Positions 7,192 through 15,673 of a stretch of 22,048 nt of DNA are shown piece after piece. Source of the stretch: Bacteroidales bacterium (GTDB lineage Bacteria > Bacteroidota > Bacteroidia > Bacteroidales > P3); contig JAEEIS010000024.1 of the NCBI GenBank assembly GCA_016281475.1, positions 1 through 22,048 of the forward strand, given 5' to 3'. Under the pieces are notes generated by a model that was not told the origin of the DNA, searched no databases, and worked only from the letters and a program-made list of their open reading frames with translations. The first letter of the stretch is position 1. Each line of letters opens with the position of its first letter. Position numbers and translations under genes: made by a program.

Positions 7192-7223
7192 TGGGTTCTA
7201 GACACAATGTAGTCTAGAACCCA
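7192..7223 (+). repeat. 12-bp perfect stem-loop between porK and porL
   Basis: TGGGTTCTAGAC (7192-7203) pairs exactly with GTCTAGAACCCA (7212-7223) around an 8-nt loop. It begins 12 nt after the porK stop. No T-run follows, so it is more likely an RNA-stability or processing element, or a partial attenuator, than a full terminator, since porL must be made with porM. Confidence 0.6.
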
Positions 7224-7272
7224 CCTTAAATCTAAAGTGCAATACATCATTAATAAGTAAAAATATACAATT

Positions 7273-8124
7273 ATGAGTTGGTTAGACAATCTTGTCCGCA
7301 GCAAAGGATACAAAAACTTCATGTCGAAACTATATGGATGGGGCGCTGCCGTCGTTATTATTGGTGCCCTGTTCAAGATTAACCACTGGCCAGGCGGTAC
7401 TATCATGCTTATTATCGGTATGGGTACTGAGACCGTGATCTTCTTCCTCTCAGCCTTTGAACCACCTCACGTGGAATTTGACTGGACACTTGTATATCCG
7501 CAGTTGGCCGGCATGGATGACACCGAAAGCCTGAACAAATTGAATGGCGAAGAGATCGACAACCTTGTCTCTGTTCCTGAAAGCAGCGACCCGCTCACTG
7601 CCCGACTAGACAAGATGCTTGAGGAGGCCAATATCACACCCGAACTGATTGAGCGTTTGGGCAGCGGCATGAACAACTTGGCCGATAGTGCCCAGGCAAT
7701 GAACGGCATGGCACAGGCAGCCGCTTCGACCGACAAGTTCGTCAATAGCCTTGACGGTGCAGCCGAAGCTGTCTCCAACCTCCGTCAGGCTACCGAAGCC
7801 GTGAATACTCTCACTACTATCTATCAAGAAACAGCACAAGCCCTTACCAGTGGTGATGCATCTTATGCTGACGAGATGAAGAAACTTGCCAGCAGCCTCG
7901 CCTCTGTCAATGCCATGTACGAGATGCAGCTCCAGACCTCTACCAGCCAGCTTGAAGCCACTAAGGAGGTTGAGACTCGCATTCAGAATATGATGGCTAA
8001 CTTCGCCGACTCGGCCGAAGGCGTGCTCAAGTACAAAGACCAAGTTGATGCTCTGACCCGCAAGGTGGCAGAACTCAACAATGTGTATGGCAACATGCTT
8101 GCCGCCATGCAGACCCGTCTGTAA
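7273..8124 (+). CDS. porL: T9SS motor protein PorL/GldL
   Basis: A 283-residue inner-membrane protein. Two transmembrane helices lie near the N-terminus (about 20-36 and 43-61), separated by a tight INHWPGG turn, followed by a long, mostly helical cytoplasmic domain rich in Ala, Gln and Glu. GldL and GldM form the proton-driven rotary motor that powers T9SS and gliding. Charged residues placed as in Flavobacterium GldL are visible: K35 at the end of helix 1 (LFKINH), E53 in helix 2 (MGTETVIFF) and E63 (AFEPPH). The membrane Glu is proposed to couple to proton flow. It lies directly upstream of porM, its motor partner, with a 54-nt gap. Confidence 0.94.
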   Translation: MSWLDNLVRSKGYKNFMSKLYGWGAAVVIIGALFKINHWPGGTIMLIIGMGTETVIFFLSAFEPPHVEFDWTLVYPQLAGMDDTESLNKLNGEEIDNLVSVPESSDPLTARLDKMLEEANITPELIERLGSGMNNLADSAQAMNGMAQAAASTDKFVNSLDGAAEAVSNLRQATEAVNTLTTIYQETAQALTSGDASYADEMKKLASSLASVNAMYEMQLQTSTSQLEATKEVETRIQNMMANFADSAEGVLKYKDQVDALTRKVAELNNVYGNMLAAMQTRL

Positions 8125-8178
8125 ATCCCTAACGACAGACCTCTTGACAACTAATTTTTAACTAACAATTAGCAAAGT

Positions 8179-9870
8179 ATGAGTGCTTCAAACTGTCCAG
8201 AAACCCCGCGACAAAAAATGATTCAGATGATGTACCTTGTGTACACCGCCATGTTGGCACTTAACGTGTCGGCAGAGGTTGTCGAGGGATTCAAGACCGT
8301 GGGTAATGCTATGACCAAGTCCAACCAAAACATGGTTCTGAAGTTGGAAGACACCTACGAGAACTTTGAGTCCGCCCTCAAGAACAACCCTGCCAAAGTT
8401 AAAGACAAATATGACAAGGCTCAGGAGATTAAAAAACTCTCTGACGAACTTGTGTATTCACTTGATACGATTACCTATAGCTTTGTGGGCGAAATAGCCA
8501 GCAAGGCTGAAATCACCCTCATCGACCCCAACAATGCCGAAAAGACAATCAAACGCGTCATCTACCTGAAGAATGCAGATGGTTCAAAGAACTACGACAG
8601 TATTGCTGAGGCAATGAGAATTGGTGGGTTCAGCTGGATTCAGAAACTTGACGACAACCACGCTGGCACACGATATTTTATCGGTGATGCCGAAGGTGCC
8701 GAAGTTAAAGAAGGTGCTGCTGTTGAGGTAAAAAATAAGATTATTGAGTACAAAAAGAAAGTAAAGGAAAGCCTTGGTGCCGACTCAACCCATGTCAACC
8801 TGGGTTTGGACGTGGAAGAATACCGACTGAACAGCGAAGGCAAGCCAACCTCGTGGGAACAGCTTAACTTCAACAACACTGTTGCCGGTGCAGCCCTTGT
8901 GACGCTGACACGTATGAAAGCGGAAGTGATGAACGCCGAGTTCGATGCCGTCAATATGCTTTTCAAGCAGGTTAAATCCAACGACTTCTCATTCGATAAG
9001 GTGGCTGTCATCACTCGTGCCAACTCCTCATACATAATGCAAGGAGGCAAGTACGAAATGATTGTCAACGTCGGTGCCTACGACTCCAAGTCCAAATTCG
9101 AGGCTACCGTTGGCGGACAGAGATTTGTCGCAAACGACACTGGTGCGGTTGTCTACTCCACCATCTGCAACACTCCTGGCCCCAAGACTATATCGGGTAC
9201 GGTATATGTCAAGAACGACAATGGTACTGAAAGCTATGACTTTAAGCAGAGCTACTATGTTACCGAGCCGATGGCTGTGTTCGAACTCACTGAGATGAAC
9301 GTTGTTTACTCTGGTATAGACAATCCTATTAAGATTTCTGTGCCTGGAGCTGCAGCCCACAATGTCGTGGCCACATTGGCTGATCCCAATCAGGCCACAT
9401 TGACCCCCGACCCCAAAGCTGGAGCCGGACACTACATCATCAAACCTAAGGTTAACAAAGGAACCATCAAGATAAACGCTTCCATCAAAGACGGCAACAC
9501 CACTCGTTTCATGGGCTCCAACGAATTTCGTGCCCGTCCGCTGCCCGACCCCAAAATCTTCTTGGGCAAGGCTGAGGCAGGTAAGGGCATACCCATCAAC
9601 GACCTCAAGAACATGAAAGGCCCCTCTGTCCGTTACGGACCGGAGTTCGCCTTCCACATGGAGACACCTAAGATTATCAAGCAGACCATCGATATCACCA
9701 AGGTAAATGGTGCTACCGACCTTGAGAACAGAGGTCCGCAATGGGGTGCCGATGTGATGAGCTACATCCAGAAAGCCAAACCTGGCTGCAAAATCACCCT
9801 CAGTATTGATGTCAACATGCCCGATGGGTCCAAGAGAAACATTAGCAGCACATTCCGTATAACTAGGTAA
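8179..9870 (+). CDS. porM: T9SS motor protein PorM/GldM
   Basis: A 563-residue protein with one N-terminal membrane helix (about residues 13-33, KMIQMMYLVYTAMLALNVS) and a large periplasmic part. The conserved TPRQKMIQMMY start carries R11, matching the N-terminal Arg of GldM thought to meet the GldL membrane Glu. The periplasmic region begins helical and continues as consecutive beta domains (for example FSFDKVAVITRANSS, YVTEPMAVFELTEMNVVYSG), matching the elongated dimeric GldM spanning the periplasm. It transmits motor force from PorL to the PorK/PorN ring. The gene is 21 nt upstream of porN. The length is slightly above the roughly 515 residues usual for GldM/PorM. Confidence 0.94.
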   Translation: MSASNCPETPRQKMIQMMYLVYTAMLALNVSAEVVEGFKTVGNAMTKSNQNMVLKLEDTYENFESALKNNPAKVKDKYDKAQEIKKLSDELVYSLDTITYSFVGEIASKAEITLIDPNNAEKTIKRVIYLKNADGSKNYDSIAEAMRIGGFSWIQKLDDNHAGTRYFIGDAEGAEVKEGAAVEVKNKIIEYKKKVKESLGADSTHVNLGLDVEEYRLNSEGKPTSWEQLNFNNTVAGAALVTLTRMKAEVMNAEFDAVNMLFKQVKSNDFSFDKVAVITRANSSYIMQGGKYEMIVNVGAYDSKSKFEATVGGQRFVANDTGAVVYSTICNTPGPKTISGTVYVKNDNGTESYDFKQSYYVTEPMAVFELTEMNVVYSGIDNPIKISVPGAAAHNVVATLADPNQATLTPDPKAGAGHYIIKPKVNKGTIKINASIKDGNTTRFMGSNEFRARPLPDPKIFLGKAEAGKGIPINDLKNMKGPSVRYGPEFAFHMETPKIIKQTIDITKVNGATDLENRGPQWGADVMSYIQKAKPGCKITLSIDVNMPDGSKRNISSTFRITR

Positions 9871-9891
9871 AACGAATAAATTTAACATACC

Positions 9892-10788
9892 ATGAAAAAA
9901 GTATTGCTAGGCCTTAGCCTCATAATCTTCACATTCGGTGGCACTATTGTCCGTGCACAGAACATCATCGAAGCTGAAGATGAAAACAATCTGACCAATT
10001 TCTACACGCGTACCTTGAGTACCTCTAGAAAGGCCATTCCCTACCCCCATCTGCGTCAAAGCGATGTCATTTGGGAGACCTGTGTCTGGCGCACTATCGA
10101 CTTCCGCGAGAAGTTCAACCAGTTCTTCTATTTCCCCAAGGGTGAGGACTCGTTGAACAACAATCAGGGCCGTATCAACCTTGCATACCTCATCTATCGC
10201 AACGCTGCTAATGGCGAGTTTGAAATCTTCGACGACGACGAGTTGAAGATTCCCGTTGATTGGGACAACATGTACCGCAAGTTGAACAAGGCCGACTCCA
10301 CTACTACCGATCCCATTTATGATGACTACGGTGAGATGATTGACGAAGGTCACGACACCATTAAGTACAAGAATTTTACTTCCGACGACTATTACAAAAT
10401 CCACATCAAGGAGTACTGGTATATCGACAAGCAGGATACCCGCATGAAGGTTCGCATTGTTGCCTTGGCCCTTGTTGATGAGAACTGCAAAGAACTCGAC
10501 GGCGAGATGGAGTGCAACCCCACCACCCGTTTCTGGATTCCTATGAACGACATGCGTGTCCGCAACCTTTTTGCCCGTACCAATGCTTACGACATGTACA
10601 GCAACAATGCTGAGCGCAGTTATGACGAAGTTTTCGTCACGCGATATTTCGACAGCTTTGTCACTCGTGAGACCAACGTCTACAACCGCGAAATTCACGA
10701 CTACCTGACTGGTGAGGACGCTCTGCTCGAAGCTGAGACCATCGAAGAGCGCATTTTCGACATTGAGTCTGACATGTGGGAATACTAA
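9892..10788 (+). CDS. porN: T9SS periplasmic ring protein PorN/GldN
   Basis: A 298-residue secreted protein with signal peptide MKKVLLGLSLIIFTFGG, cleaved about at VRAQ. Family landmarks are the WRTIDFREKFNQFFYFP block, the Asp/Glu-rich FEIFDDDELKIP, RFWIPMNDMRVRNLFA, and the C-terminal VYNREIHDYLTGEDALLEAE through DMWEY. PorN binds PorK to build the periplasmic ring and also contacts PorM. It is the last gene of the porPKLMN cluster and is followed by a strong bidirectional terminator (10821-10860). Unlike P. gingivalis, a second homologous gene follows. Confidence 0.93.
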   Translation: MKKVLLGLSLIIFTFGGTIVRAQNIIEAEDENNLTNFYTRTLSTSRKAIPYPHLRQSDVIWETCVWRTIDFREKFNQFFYFPKGEDSLNNNQGRINLAYLIYRNAANGEFEIFDDDELKIPVDWDNMYRKLNKADSTTTDPIYDDYGEMIDEGHDTIKYKNFTSDDYYKIHIKEYWYIDKQDTRMKVRIVALALVDENCKELDGEMECNPTTRFWIPMNDMRVRNLFARTNAYDMYSNNAERSYDEVFVTRYFDSFVTRETNVYNREIHDYLTGEDALLEAETIEERIFDIESDMWEY

Positions 10789-10820
10789 ACACGCGAGTCT
10801 TTTCCACATAATCTAAACAT

Positions 10821-10860
10821 AAAAGAGTTAAGGATAAGCTCGCTTATTCTTAACTCTTTT
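10821..10860. terminator. Strong intrinsic terminator after porN
   Basis: A 19-bp stem (10821-10839 with 10842-10860) has a single G-U pair and a minimal loop. The left arm starts AAAAGAGTTAAGG and the right arm ends TTAACTCTTTT, giving a T-run at the stem foot. The A/T symmetry means it could work in both directions. It should separate porN from the downstream paralog. Confidence 0.85.
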
Positions 10861-10890
10861 CGTTTCAACAGATAATACTCCACTATTCCA

Positions 10891-11748
10891 TTGCGTCACT
10901 TAGGAACCATACTTAGCTTGATATTGCTACCATTGGGAGCTTTTGCACAATATGTCGAACCACAGCCAGAAGACTACTACAAGCGTAGCTTCATGTGGGA
11001 AAAGAAGCCCCAGCCGTTGGACTATGTGCGCGAAAGCGATGTCTATTGGGGTCGACTCGTATGGCGTATCATCGATGTGCGAGAGAAGGAAAACCAATAC
11101 TTCTATTTCCCACAGAGTCCAGAAGGTGTGCGCGGACGCAAGAACCTCGCATACGTGCTATGGGATGCCATAAAGGCCGGCGAGATTGAGCTATTCGAAG
11201 ATGACGAGATGAAAATACCTCTTGACTGCCAACGTGTAGTAGACCGTGCAACGCGGAGCGACACCGTGCAGATGGAGGTGTATGACGACTATGGAGAGGC
11301 CGACTACACCACCGTTTTTGTCCCTCACGAGTTCACGTCAGATGATATTTACCAATATGCAATTAAAGAGGCCGTATACCTCGACCGCTCGCGTAGCGGC
11401 ATGCAAGTGCGTACATTGGGACTGGCACCCATGGAAGACCGCTATAAAGTGATTGATGGAGAGACTGAGTACATGGGTACCATCACCCTTTTCTGGATAC
11501 CCATGCAGTCATATCAAGTACGGTGCCTCCTTGCCCGCAAGGAGACATACTACCGTGAAAATCTAGTCCAGCTACCCACTTGGGAGTATACATTCAATTC
11601 TTTCTTATACAGCTCATTCATCACTCGTATCGATAACGTGTACAACCGTTCTATCCACGACTATCTCACAGGTGAGGACGCACTGATTGAATCTGAGCGT
11701 ATCGAAGAGGAAATCATGAATATCTCCTTCGACATGTGGGAATACTAA
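10891..11748 (+). CDS. Second PorN/GldN paralog (GldO-like), TTG start
   Basis: A 285-residue homolog of the preceding PorN. It shares WRIIDVREKENQYFYFP, the IELFEDDEMKIP acidic block, LFWIPMQSYQVRCLLAR, and a nearly identical end (VYNRSIHDYLTGEDALIESE, then FDMWEY). The only usable start is TTG 10891: a stop lies in frame at 10873-10875, no ATG or GTG intervenes, and the resulting MRHLGTILSLILLPLGAFAQ is a good signal peptide. In Flavobacterium johnsoniae gldN is followed by the partly redundant paralog gldO; the same arrangement is seen here. Beyond the terminator it probably has its own weaker expression. It may substitute for PorN in the ring or form a variant ring. It converges on the pseudouridine synthase gene 41 nt away. 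Confidence 0.88.
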   Translation: MRHLGTILSLILLPLGAFAQYVEPQPEDYYKRSFMWEKKPQPLDYVRESDVYWGRLVWRIIDVREKENQYFYFPQSPEGVRGRKNLAYVLWDAIKAGEIELFEDDEMKIPLDCQRVVDRATRSDTVQMEVYDDYGEADYTTVFVPHEFTSDDIYQYAIKEAVYLDRSRSGMQVRTLGLAPMEDRYKVIDGETEYMGTITLFWIPMQSYQVRCLLARKETYYRENLVQLPTWEYTFNSFLYSSFITRIDNVYNRSIHDYLTGEDALIESERIEEEIMNISFDMWEY

Positions 11749-11789
11749 GGGGATACTATTCCCATCTCATAACGCTGGCCATACTATGG

Positions 11790-12836
11790 CTATAGTGCAG
11801 ATTGAACATAACCGCGCCACTTGTTGAGAACCGCAGTCATGTCAGGGGGCAATGGGGATTCGAAATGTAAATGCCTGCCCAATGTAGGATGCTCGAATCC
11901 TAATACGAGCGCATGCAAAGCCTGACGAGACAAAAGTGTAAAACAGTTTTCGACAAACTGCCTGTATTTAGAGAATGTGGTACCCTTTAGAATACGGTCG
12001 CCACCATACGCAGCATCATTGAACAGCGGATGTCCTATATGCTGCATGTGGGCACGTATCTGATGCGTACGCCCCGTCTCAAGCACACACTCAACCAGAG
12101 TCACATAACCAAATCGCTCCAGCACACGCCAATGTGTCACAGCATGTTTCCCCCTTTCAGGGTCATCGGTGACGTGCATAACTCGACGATCCTGTGGGGA
12201 GCGTTCCAGATTGCCCACTATGGTACCTTGATCGTCATCAAAATTACCCCACACTAAGGCATTGTATTTTCGTTCAATGGTGTGGTCGAAAAATTGCTTA
12301 GCCAACACCACCTGCGACTCCTCGTTCTTGGCTATTAGCAAAAGACCCGATGTATCTTTGTCTATCCGGTGAACCAAATAAGGGACAATAGGCTTACCCG
12401 CACTGTCTTTTTTGTCTTGATAGTAATAAAGCAAACCATTGAGCAATGTGCCATTGAAATTGCCATAGCCCGGATGAACAACCAAACCAGGCCGTTTATC
12501 TACCACCAACACGTCTTCGTCTTCATAAACAATGTCGAAATCAACAGGTTCTGGCAGTACCTCAAAGTCGTGAGGCGGTTCTGGCAGTAATACAACCAAC
12601 TCGTCACAGGGTTTAACCTTATAGTTCGACTTGGCCGTATTTCCATTCACCAACACACAGCCTGCTTTGACAGCAATCTGAATCTTGTTGCGTGACACAC
12701 CTTCAAGACGCATTTGCAAGTATTTGTCGAGTCGGAGCATCGCCTGCCCTCTGTCAACAACAATACGATGATGCTCATAAAGCTCAGTTTCATCCTCTTG
12801 GACAGAGGGGGTGGCTATAGTGAAATCGTCGGTCAT
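11790..12836 (-). CDS. RluA/RluD-family ribosomal RNA pseudouridine synthase
   Basis: A 348-residue protein with an N-terminal S4 RNA-binding domain (about 33-90, LRLDKYLQMRLEGVSRNKIQ) and a pseudouridine synthase domain. The signature HRIDKDTSG is at residues 156-164, with D159 as the catalytic Asp; KNEESQVVLAKQF and ETGRTHQIRAHMQHIGHPL are further family motifs. RluD-type enzymes isomerise uridines in 23S rRNA helix 69; several paralogs occur per Bacteroidota genome, so the exact target is not fixed. It is the last gene of the minus-strand operon, 11 nt after the T9SS cargo gene. Confidence 0.9.
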   Translation of the reverse strand: MTDDFTIATPSVQEDETELYEHHRIVVDRGQAMLRLDKYLQMRLEGVSRNKIQIAVKAGCVLVNGNTAKSNYKVKPCDELVVLLPEPPHDFEVLPEPVDFDIVYEDEDVLVVDKRPGLVVHPGYGNFNGTLLNGLLYYYQDKKDSAGKPIVPYLVHRIDKDTSGLLLIAKNEESQVVLAKQFFDHTIERKYNALVWGNFDDDQGTIVGNLERSPQDRRVMHVTDDPERGKHAVTHWRVLERFGYVTLVECVLETGRTHQIRAHMQHIGHPLFNDAAYGGDRILKGTTFSKYRQFVENCFTLLSRQALHALVLGFEHPTLGRHLHFESPLPPDMTAVLNKWRGYVQSAL

Positions 12837-12847
12837 TCACATAAGTT

Positions 12848-14752
12848 TTAATACACAATGATTTTCTTTACTGCCTGCGAACCGACCCGAACCAAATAAA
12901 GGCCTCTAGACAGATTGGGAAGACGCATGACTGTTGCCCTATCACGGCTCGACACTAATACGCCAATGGAATTATAAACACGTATCACCTGAGGCGTATT
13001 CGTCTCCACTACAAGGGTGTTTCCGTTGACAAATGCCCTGAAATCGTGTTGCATTTCAGCACTGCCGACCTCTAGAGTAGCCCTATCTCCAAAGTATGGA
13101 CGAATCATCAATGCGCCACGCAAAATACTTGTCTGCCAACTAGTACTAGAGAGATATAGTATCTCATTCGATGCATTGTGGTTACGGTCGAATCCTATAT
13201 TTATAAAGTCTGGAGAATACTGTTCGAATCCCACATAAATCGTCCCACTGCAAACAACAGGTGATTCTAAAATGTACCGCACATACTGATTAAAGCCCGC
13301 AAATTGCGGATGGCGACGTTCTGCATCTTGATAGATAATATTTCCTGGCACGCCGTCAGCATCATCCCATACTGTGATAGAAAACCGGATGTCGGCATTC
13401 TCGTCACCCAAAGTGCGATTGAAATACATATATAGGGCTGTCAACGTATCTTCGACATTGAGATGAAAGCGGTAGGCTATCTTCACTCGCGAGCTAGTTG
13501 AGGTAATGCCATAGCCATTTTCGGCCACACCATCATCATAAGCATAGTAGTTATCAAACACCTGCGCAAAAGTGGCGCTATCGTTTTGGGTATGAATATC
13601 ACCACTCACACCCTCCCGCACATGGTGAACAATGGTGAACATGGTTGGGTTGTCTGTAGCAACAGGGAAAGTGTAACCAACTGGTGGCTGGGCATGTGCA
13701 GGCGAATTCTGATATTGCATACCCCGCCAAAAAACAGGGATGTTTTCATATCCGCCTTCATAATCATACACCTCCACACCATTCTTATTATAAATATAGT
13801 AATGATAATCTGTTGCCAGTTGCTCCGAAAAAAGATTGGCAATGGTGAGCTGGACGTTGTCAACCATTTCATTTGCCGAGAATTGGCGGGCAGGCATCGC
13901 CTGATACCGGTTCAGCATCGACGGTGCCGGTTGGACAAAAGCCACATCCCGCGACGTGGTATCACCCCGCCTACGACCAGCATTAATCAGAACATAGTCA
14001 ATATTCCACTGATCAGCATTACTAATCATTCCAAGCTTATTCAAATTACTCAAACTACAATAGTTGCGAAAGCGGAAGCGAAAGTTGGCATTCAGATATT
14101 TCTGCTCTGTAATACAGATGTCGTGGAATTGCCAATATCTACCCGTTTGAGCGAAAAGAGTATCAGCCTCACAACCACGGCTGCCCCACACCAAATCCCA
14201 GGTGCCACTATTCGCATCATAGAATTCTAAAATCAAAGAATCGCCACCCTCTGGAGTATCGCCAATGCGCTCCCACATGTTGCCATACCCACCACCTGGA
14301 AGATAGAAAAAACTCATATAAATCGAATCTTCGGCAGAGAGGGCACGCTGGTAGGGTTCAAAAACCGAATCCAACCTAATAGGCAGCGAGGTCAGGGTGT
14401 CGCAAGAAAAAAGCTGCTCCGTAGTAATGGGATATAGCAGACCCGACGCATCAAAGGCATCTAACGTTGCCATGCCTCTCGTAGGTGGCAAGGGTGCATA
14501 CCCCTCGTTAATAAAAGCACCACCCAGTTCCCAAAGTCTTTGTGTGAGGGGAATGCTGCTGAAATCGTCAAAAAACGGGAGCGAAAGTGCCGTTGGAGAA
14601 TCCTTGGCAGGGACTGGTCGGTCATGACAAACAGGCAACAACACCTCCTGAGCCCGAAGAGACGTCATCAGGACCAAAAGCATCAACACGCACGACACCG
14701 CACGACGTGTGGCGACACCATAACAATTCACACCATTACCAATCCCAGCCAT
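12848..14752 (-). CDS. T9SS cargo protein with type A C-terminal sorting domain, function unknown
   Basis: About 634 residues from ATG 14752. The N-terminus (ATRRAVSCVLMLLVLMTSLRAQ) is a signal peptide. The mature protein soon shows LPFFDDFSS, a motif frequent at the start of secreted Bacteroidota surface proteins. Its body is rich in aromatic and beta-like stretches with no catalytic motif I can identify. The final 75 residues are a T9SS type A sorting domain: VNGNTLVVETNTPQVIRVYN, SIGVLVSSRD, LPNLSRGLYLVRVG and KKIIVY. The domain is read by the T9SS and usually removed by the sortase PorU on export. The start overlaps the PASTA gene by 17 nt; GTG 14731 is an alternative. Candidate outer-surface or secreted protein. 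Confidence 0.85.
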   Translation of the reverse strand: MAGIGNGVNCYGVATRRAVSCVLMLLVLMTSLRAQEVLLPVCHDRPVPAKDSPTALSLPFFDDFSSIPLTQRLWELGGAFINEGYAPLPPTRGMATLDAFDASGLLYPITTEQLFSCDTLTSLPIRLDSVFEPYQRALSAEDSIYMSFFYLPGGGYGNMWERIGDTPEGGDSLILEFYDANSGTWDLVWGSRGCEADTLFAQTGRYWQFHDICITEQKYLNANFRFRFRNYCSLSNLNKLGMISNADQWNIDYVLINAGRRRGDTTSRDVAFVQPAPSMLNRYQAMPARQFSANEMVDNVQLTIANLFSEQLATDYHYYIYNKNGVEVYDYEGGYENIPVFWRGMQYQNSPAHAQPPVGYTFPVATDNPTMFTIVHHVREGVSGDIHTQNDSATFAQVFDNYYAYDDGVAENGYGITSTSSRVKIAYRFHLNVEDTLTALYMYFNRTLGDENADIRFSITVWDDADGVPGNIIYQDAERRHPQFAGFNQYVRYILESPVVCSGTIYVGFEQYSPDFINIGFDRNHNASNEILYLSSTSWQTSILRGALMIRPYFGDRATLEVGSAEMQHDFRAFVNGNTLVVETNTPQVIRVYNSIGVLVSSRDRATVMRLPNLSRGLYLVRVGSQAVKKIIVY

Positions 14753-15623
14753 CGTCGAAATCAAGGTCGTCGTCAGTCGTGTAGTAGTCGTCATAGAGCT
14801 CCAGATCGTTATTGAAAATCTGGGAAGAATCAACCTGGAAATTGGAGATAATGCGCTCCACATCCTCCTCAGAAGCATCACAATACCACACATCCACATA
14901 TGTGCCCAATGGATAACGCGTAACCCCTGTATAATCGGGATTAAGTTTGTAGCAAACCGCGCTACTGCGGTCTGTCACACCCTCAAAATGCTCCTGCCCA
15001 ACATTGAGCGAAGCAGAAAGAATCCCTCTACGCGCCTTGGCAGGAATCTGCCCAATGACAAAGGGGACACGTGTGCCAGTCGGCGTTTCGCCCATACCGA
15101 CAGTGAGATCCACCACGTCGTTCTGATTCATTTTCTCACCCGCATACACCATCTTGCCCTTGCTGGTGCATTCCAAAATGACATTGCGATAAGGGCTGTC
15201 TACGAAACGCAGACGACCGCAGCGAAGGCCGGCTGCTTCGAGGGCCGACACCGCACTTCGCACAGTCATGTTCGACAATTCGGGCAGCACCACATCGGCA
15301 GGAGCAAAAGTGGTAACGGTTACATAAACTTTGCGATGGGTCTTCACCATGGTGCCGGGTAGCGGATCTTGCTGGATAACAATACCGCCCTCTTTGTCGG
15401 CATCATAAACGGAGTCGATGATTACATATTTCAGGCTCAACGGATTGTCGTCTTCCAACTGTGCCAAGGCGACACCGCGAAAGTCAGGCAGTTCATACTC
15501 CTTGCCTTGACGGGCAACCATCTTTATGAGCATAAAGCCCAAAAAGACAATCACCACCGATACTGCCAGCATATACAGCAGGTGCTTGATAAGGGGATGG
15601 TTCTCAAAAAATTCCTTACTCAT
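14736..15623 (-). CDS. Membrane-anchored PASTA-domain protein
   Basis: A 295-residue protein: a short cytoplasmic N-terminus, one membrane helix (about 14-36, HLLYMLAVSVVIVFLGFMLIK), then PASTA units at about 40-105 (ELPDFRGVALAQLED), 107-178 (VVLPELSNMTVRSAVSALEA) and a divergent third at about 183-252 (TRVPFVIGQIPAKARRGIL). A strongly acidic tail (TTDDDLDFDDGWDW) ends it. PASTA domains bind peptidoglycan fragments in Ser/Thr kinases and penicillin-binding proteins of other phyla. Here there is no kinase or transpeptidase domain, so it is probably a periplasmic cell-wall sensor or scaffold. It lies 50 nt downstream of miaB and overlaps the cargo gene by 17 nt. Confidence 0.88.
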   Translation of the reverse strand: MSKEFFENHPLIKHLLYMLAVSVVIVFLGFMLIKMVARQGKEYELPDFRGVALAQLEDDNPLSLKYVIIDSVYDADKEGGIVIQQDPLPGTMVKTHRKVYVTVTTFAPADVVLPELSNMTVRSAVSALEAAGLRCGRLRFVDSPYRNVILECTSKGKMVYAGEKMNQNDVVDLTVGMGETPTGTRVPFVIGQIPAKARRGILSASLNVGQEHFEGVTDRSSAVCYKLNPDYTGVTRYPLGTYVDVWYCDASEEDVERIISNFQVDSSQIFNNDLELYDDYYTTDDDLDFDDGWDW

Positions 15624-15673
15624 ATTCTTTTGATAAGAAGTTTCTATTTAATGATAACGTAAAGACAGCACAT

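Noticed and set aside
8125..8178. CTAAT/ATTAG inverted repeat before porM
   Set aside because: Only five paired bases in AT-rich DNA; expected by chance.
9907..10809. A 300-codon open frame antisense to porN
   Set aside because: It is a mirror of porN codon bias, with Val- and Asn-rich sequence and no family motif.
11749..11789. Possible shared terminator between the second PorN copy and the pseudouridine synthase gene
   Set aside because: GCCAT-ACT-ATGGC (around 11779-11791) gives only a 5-6 bp stem with no T-run on either strand; too weak to call.
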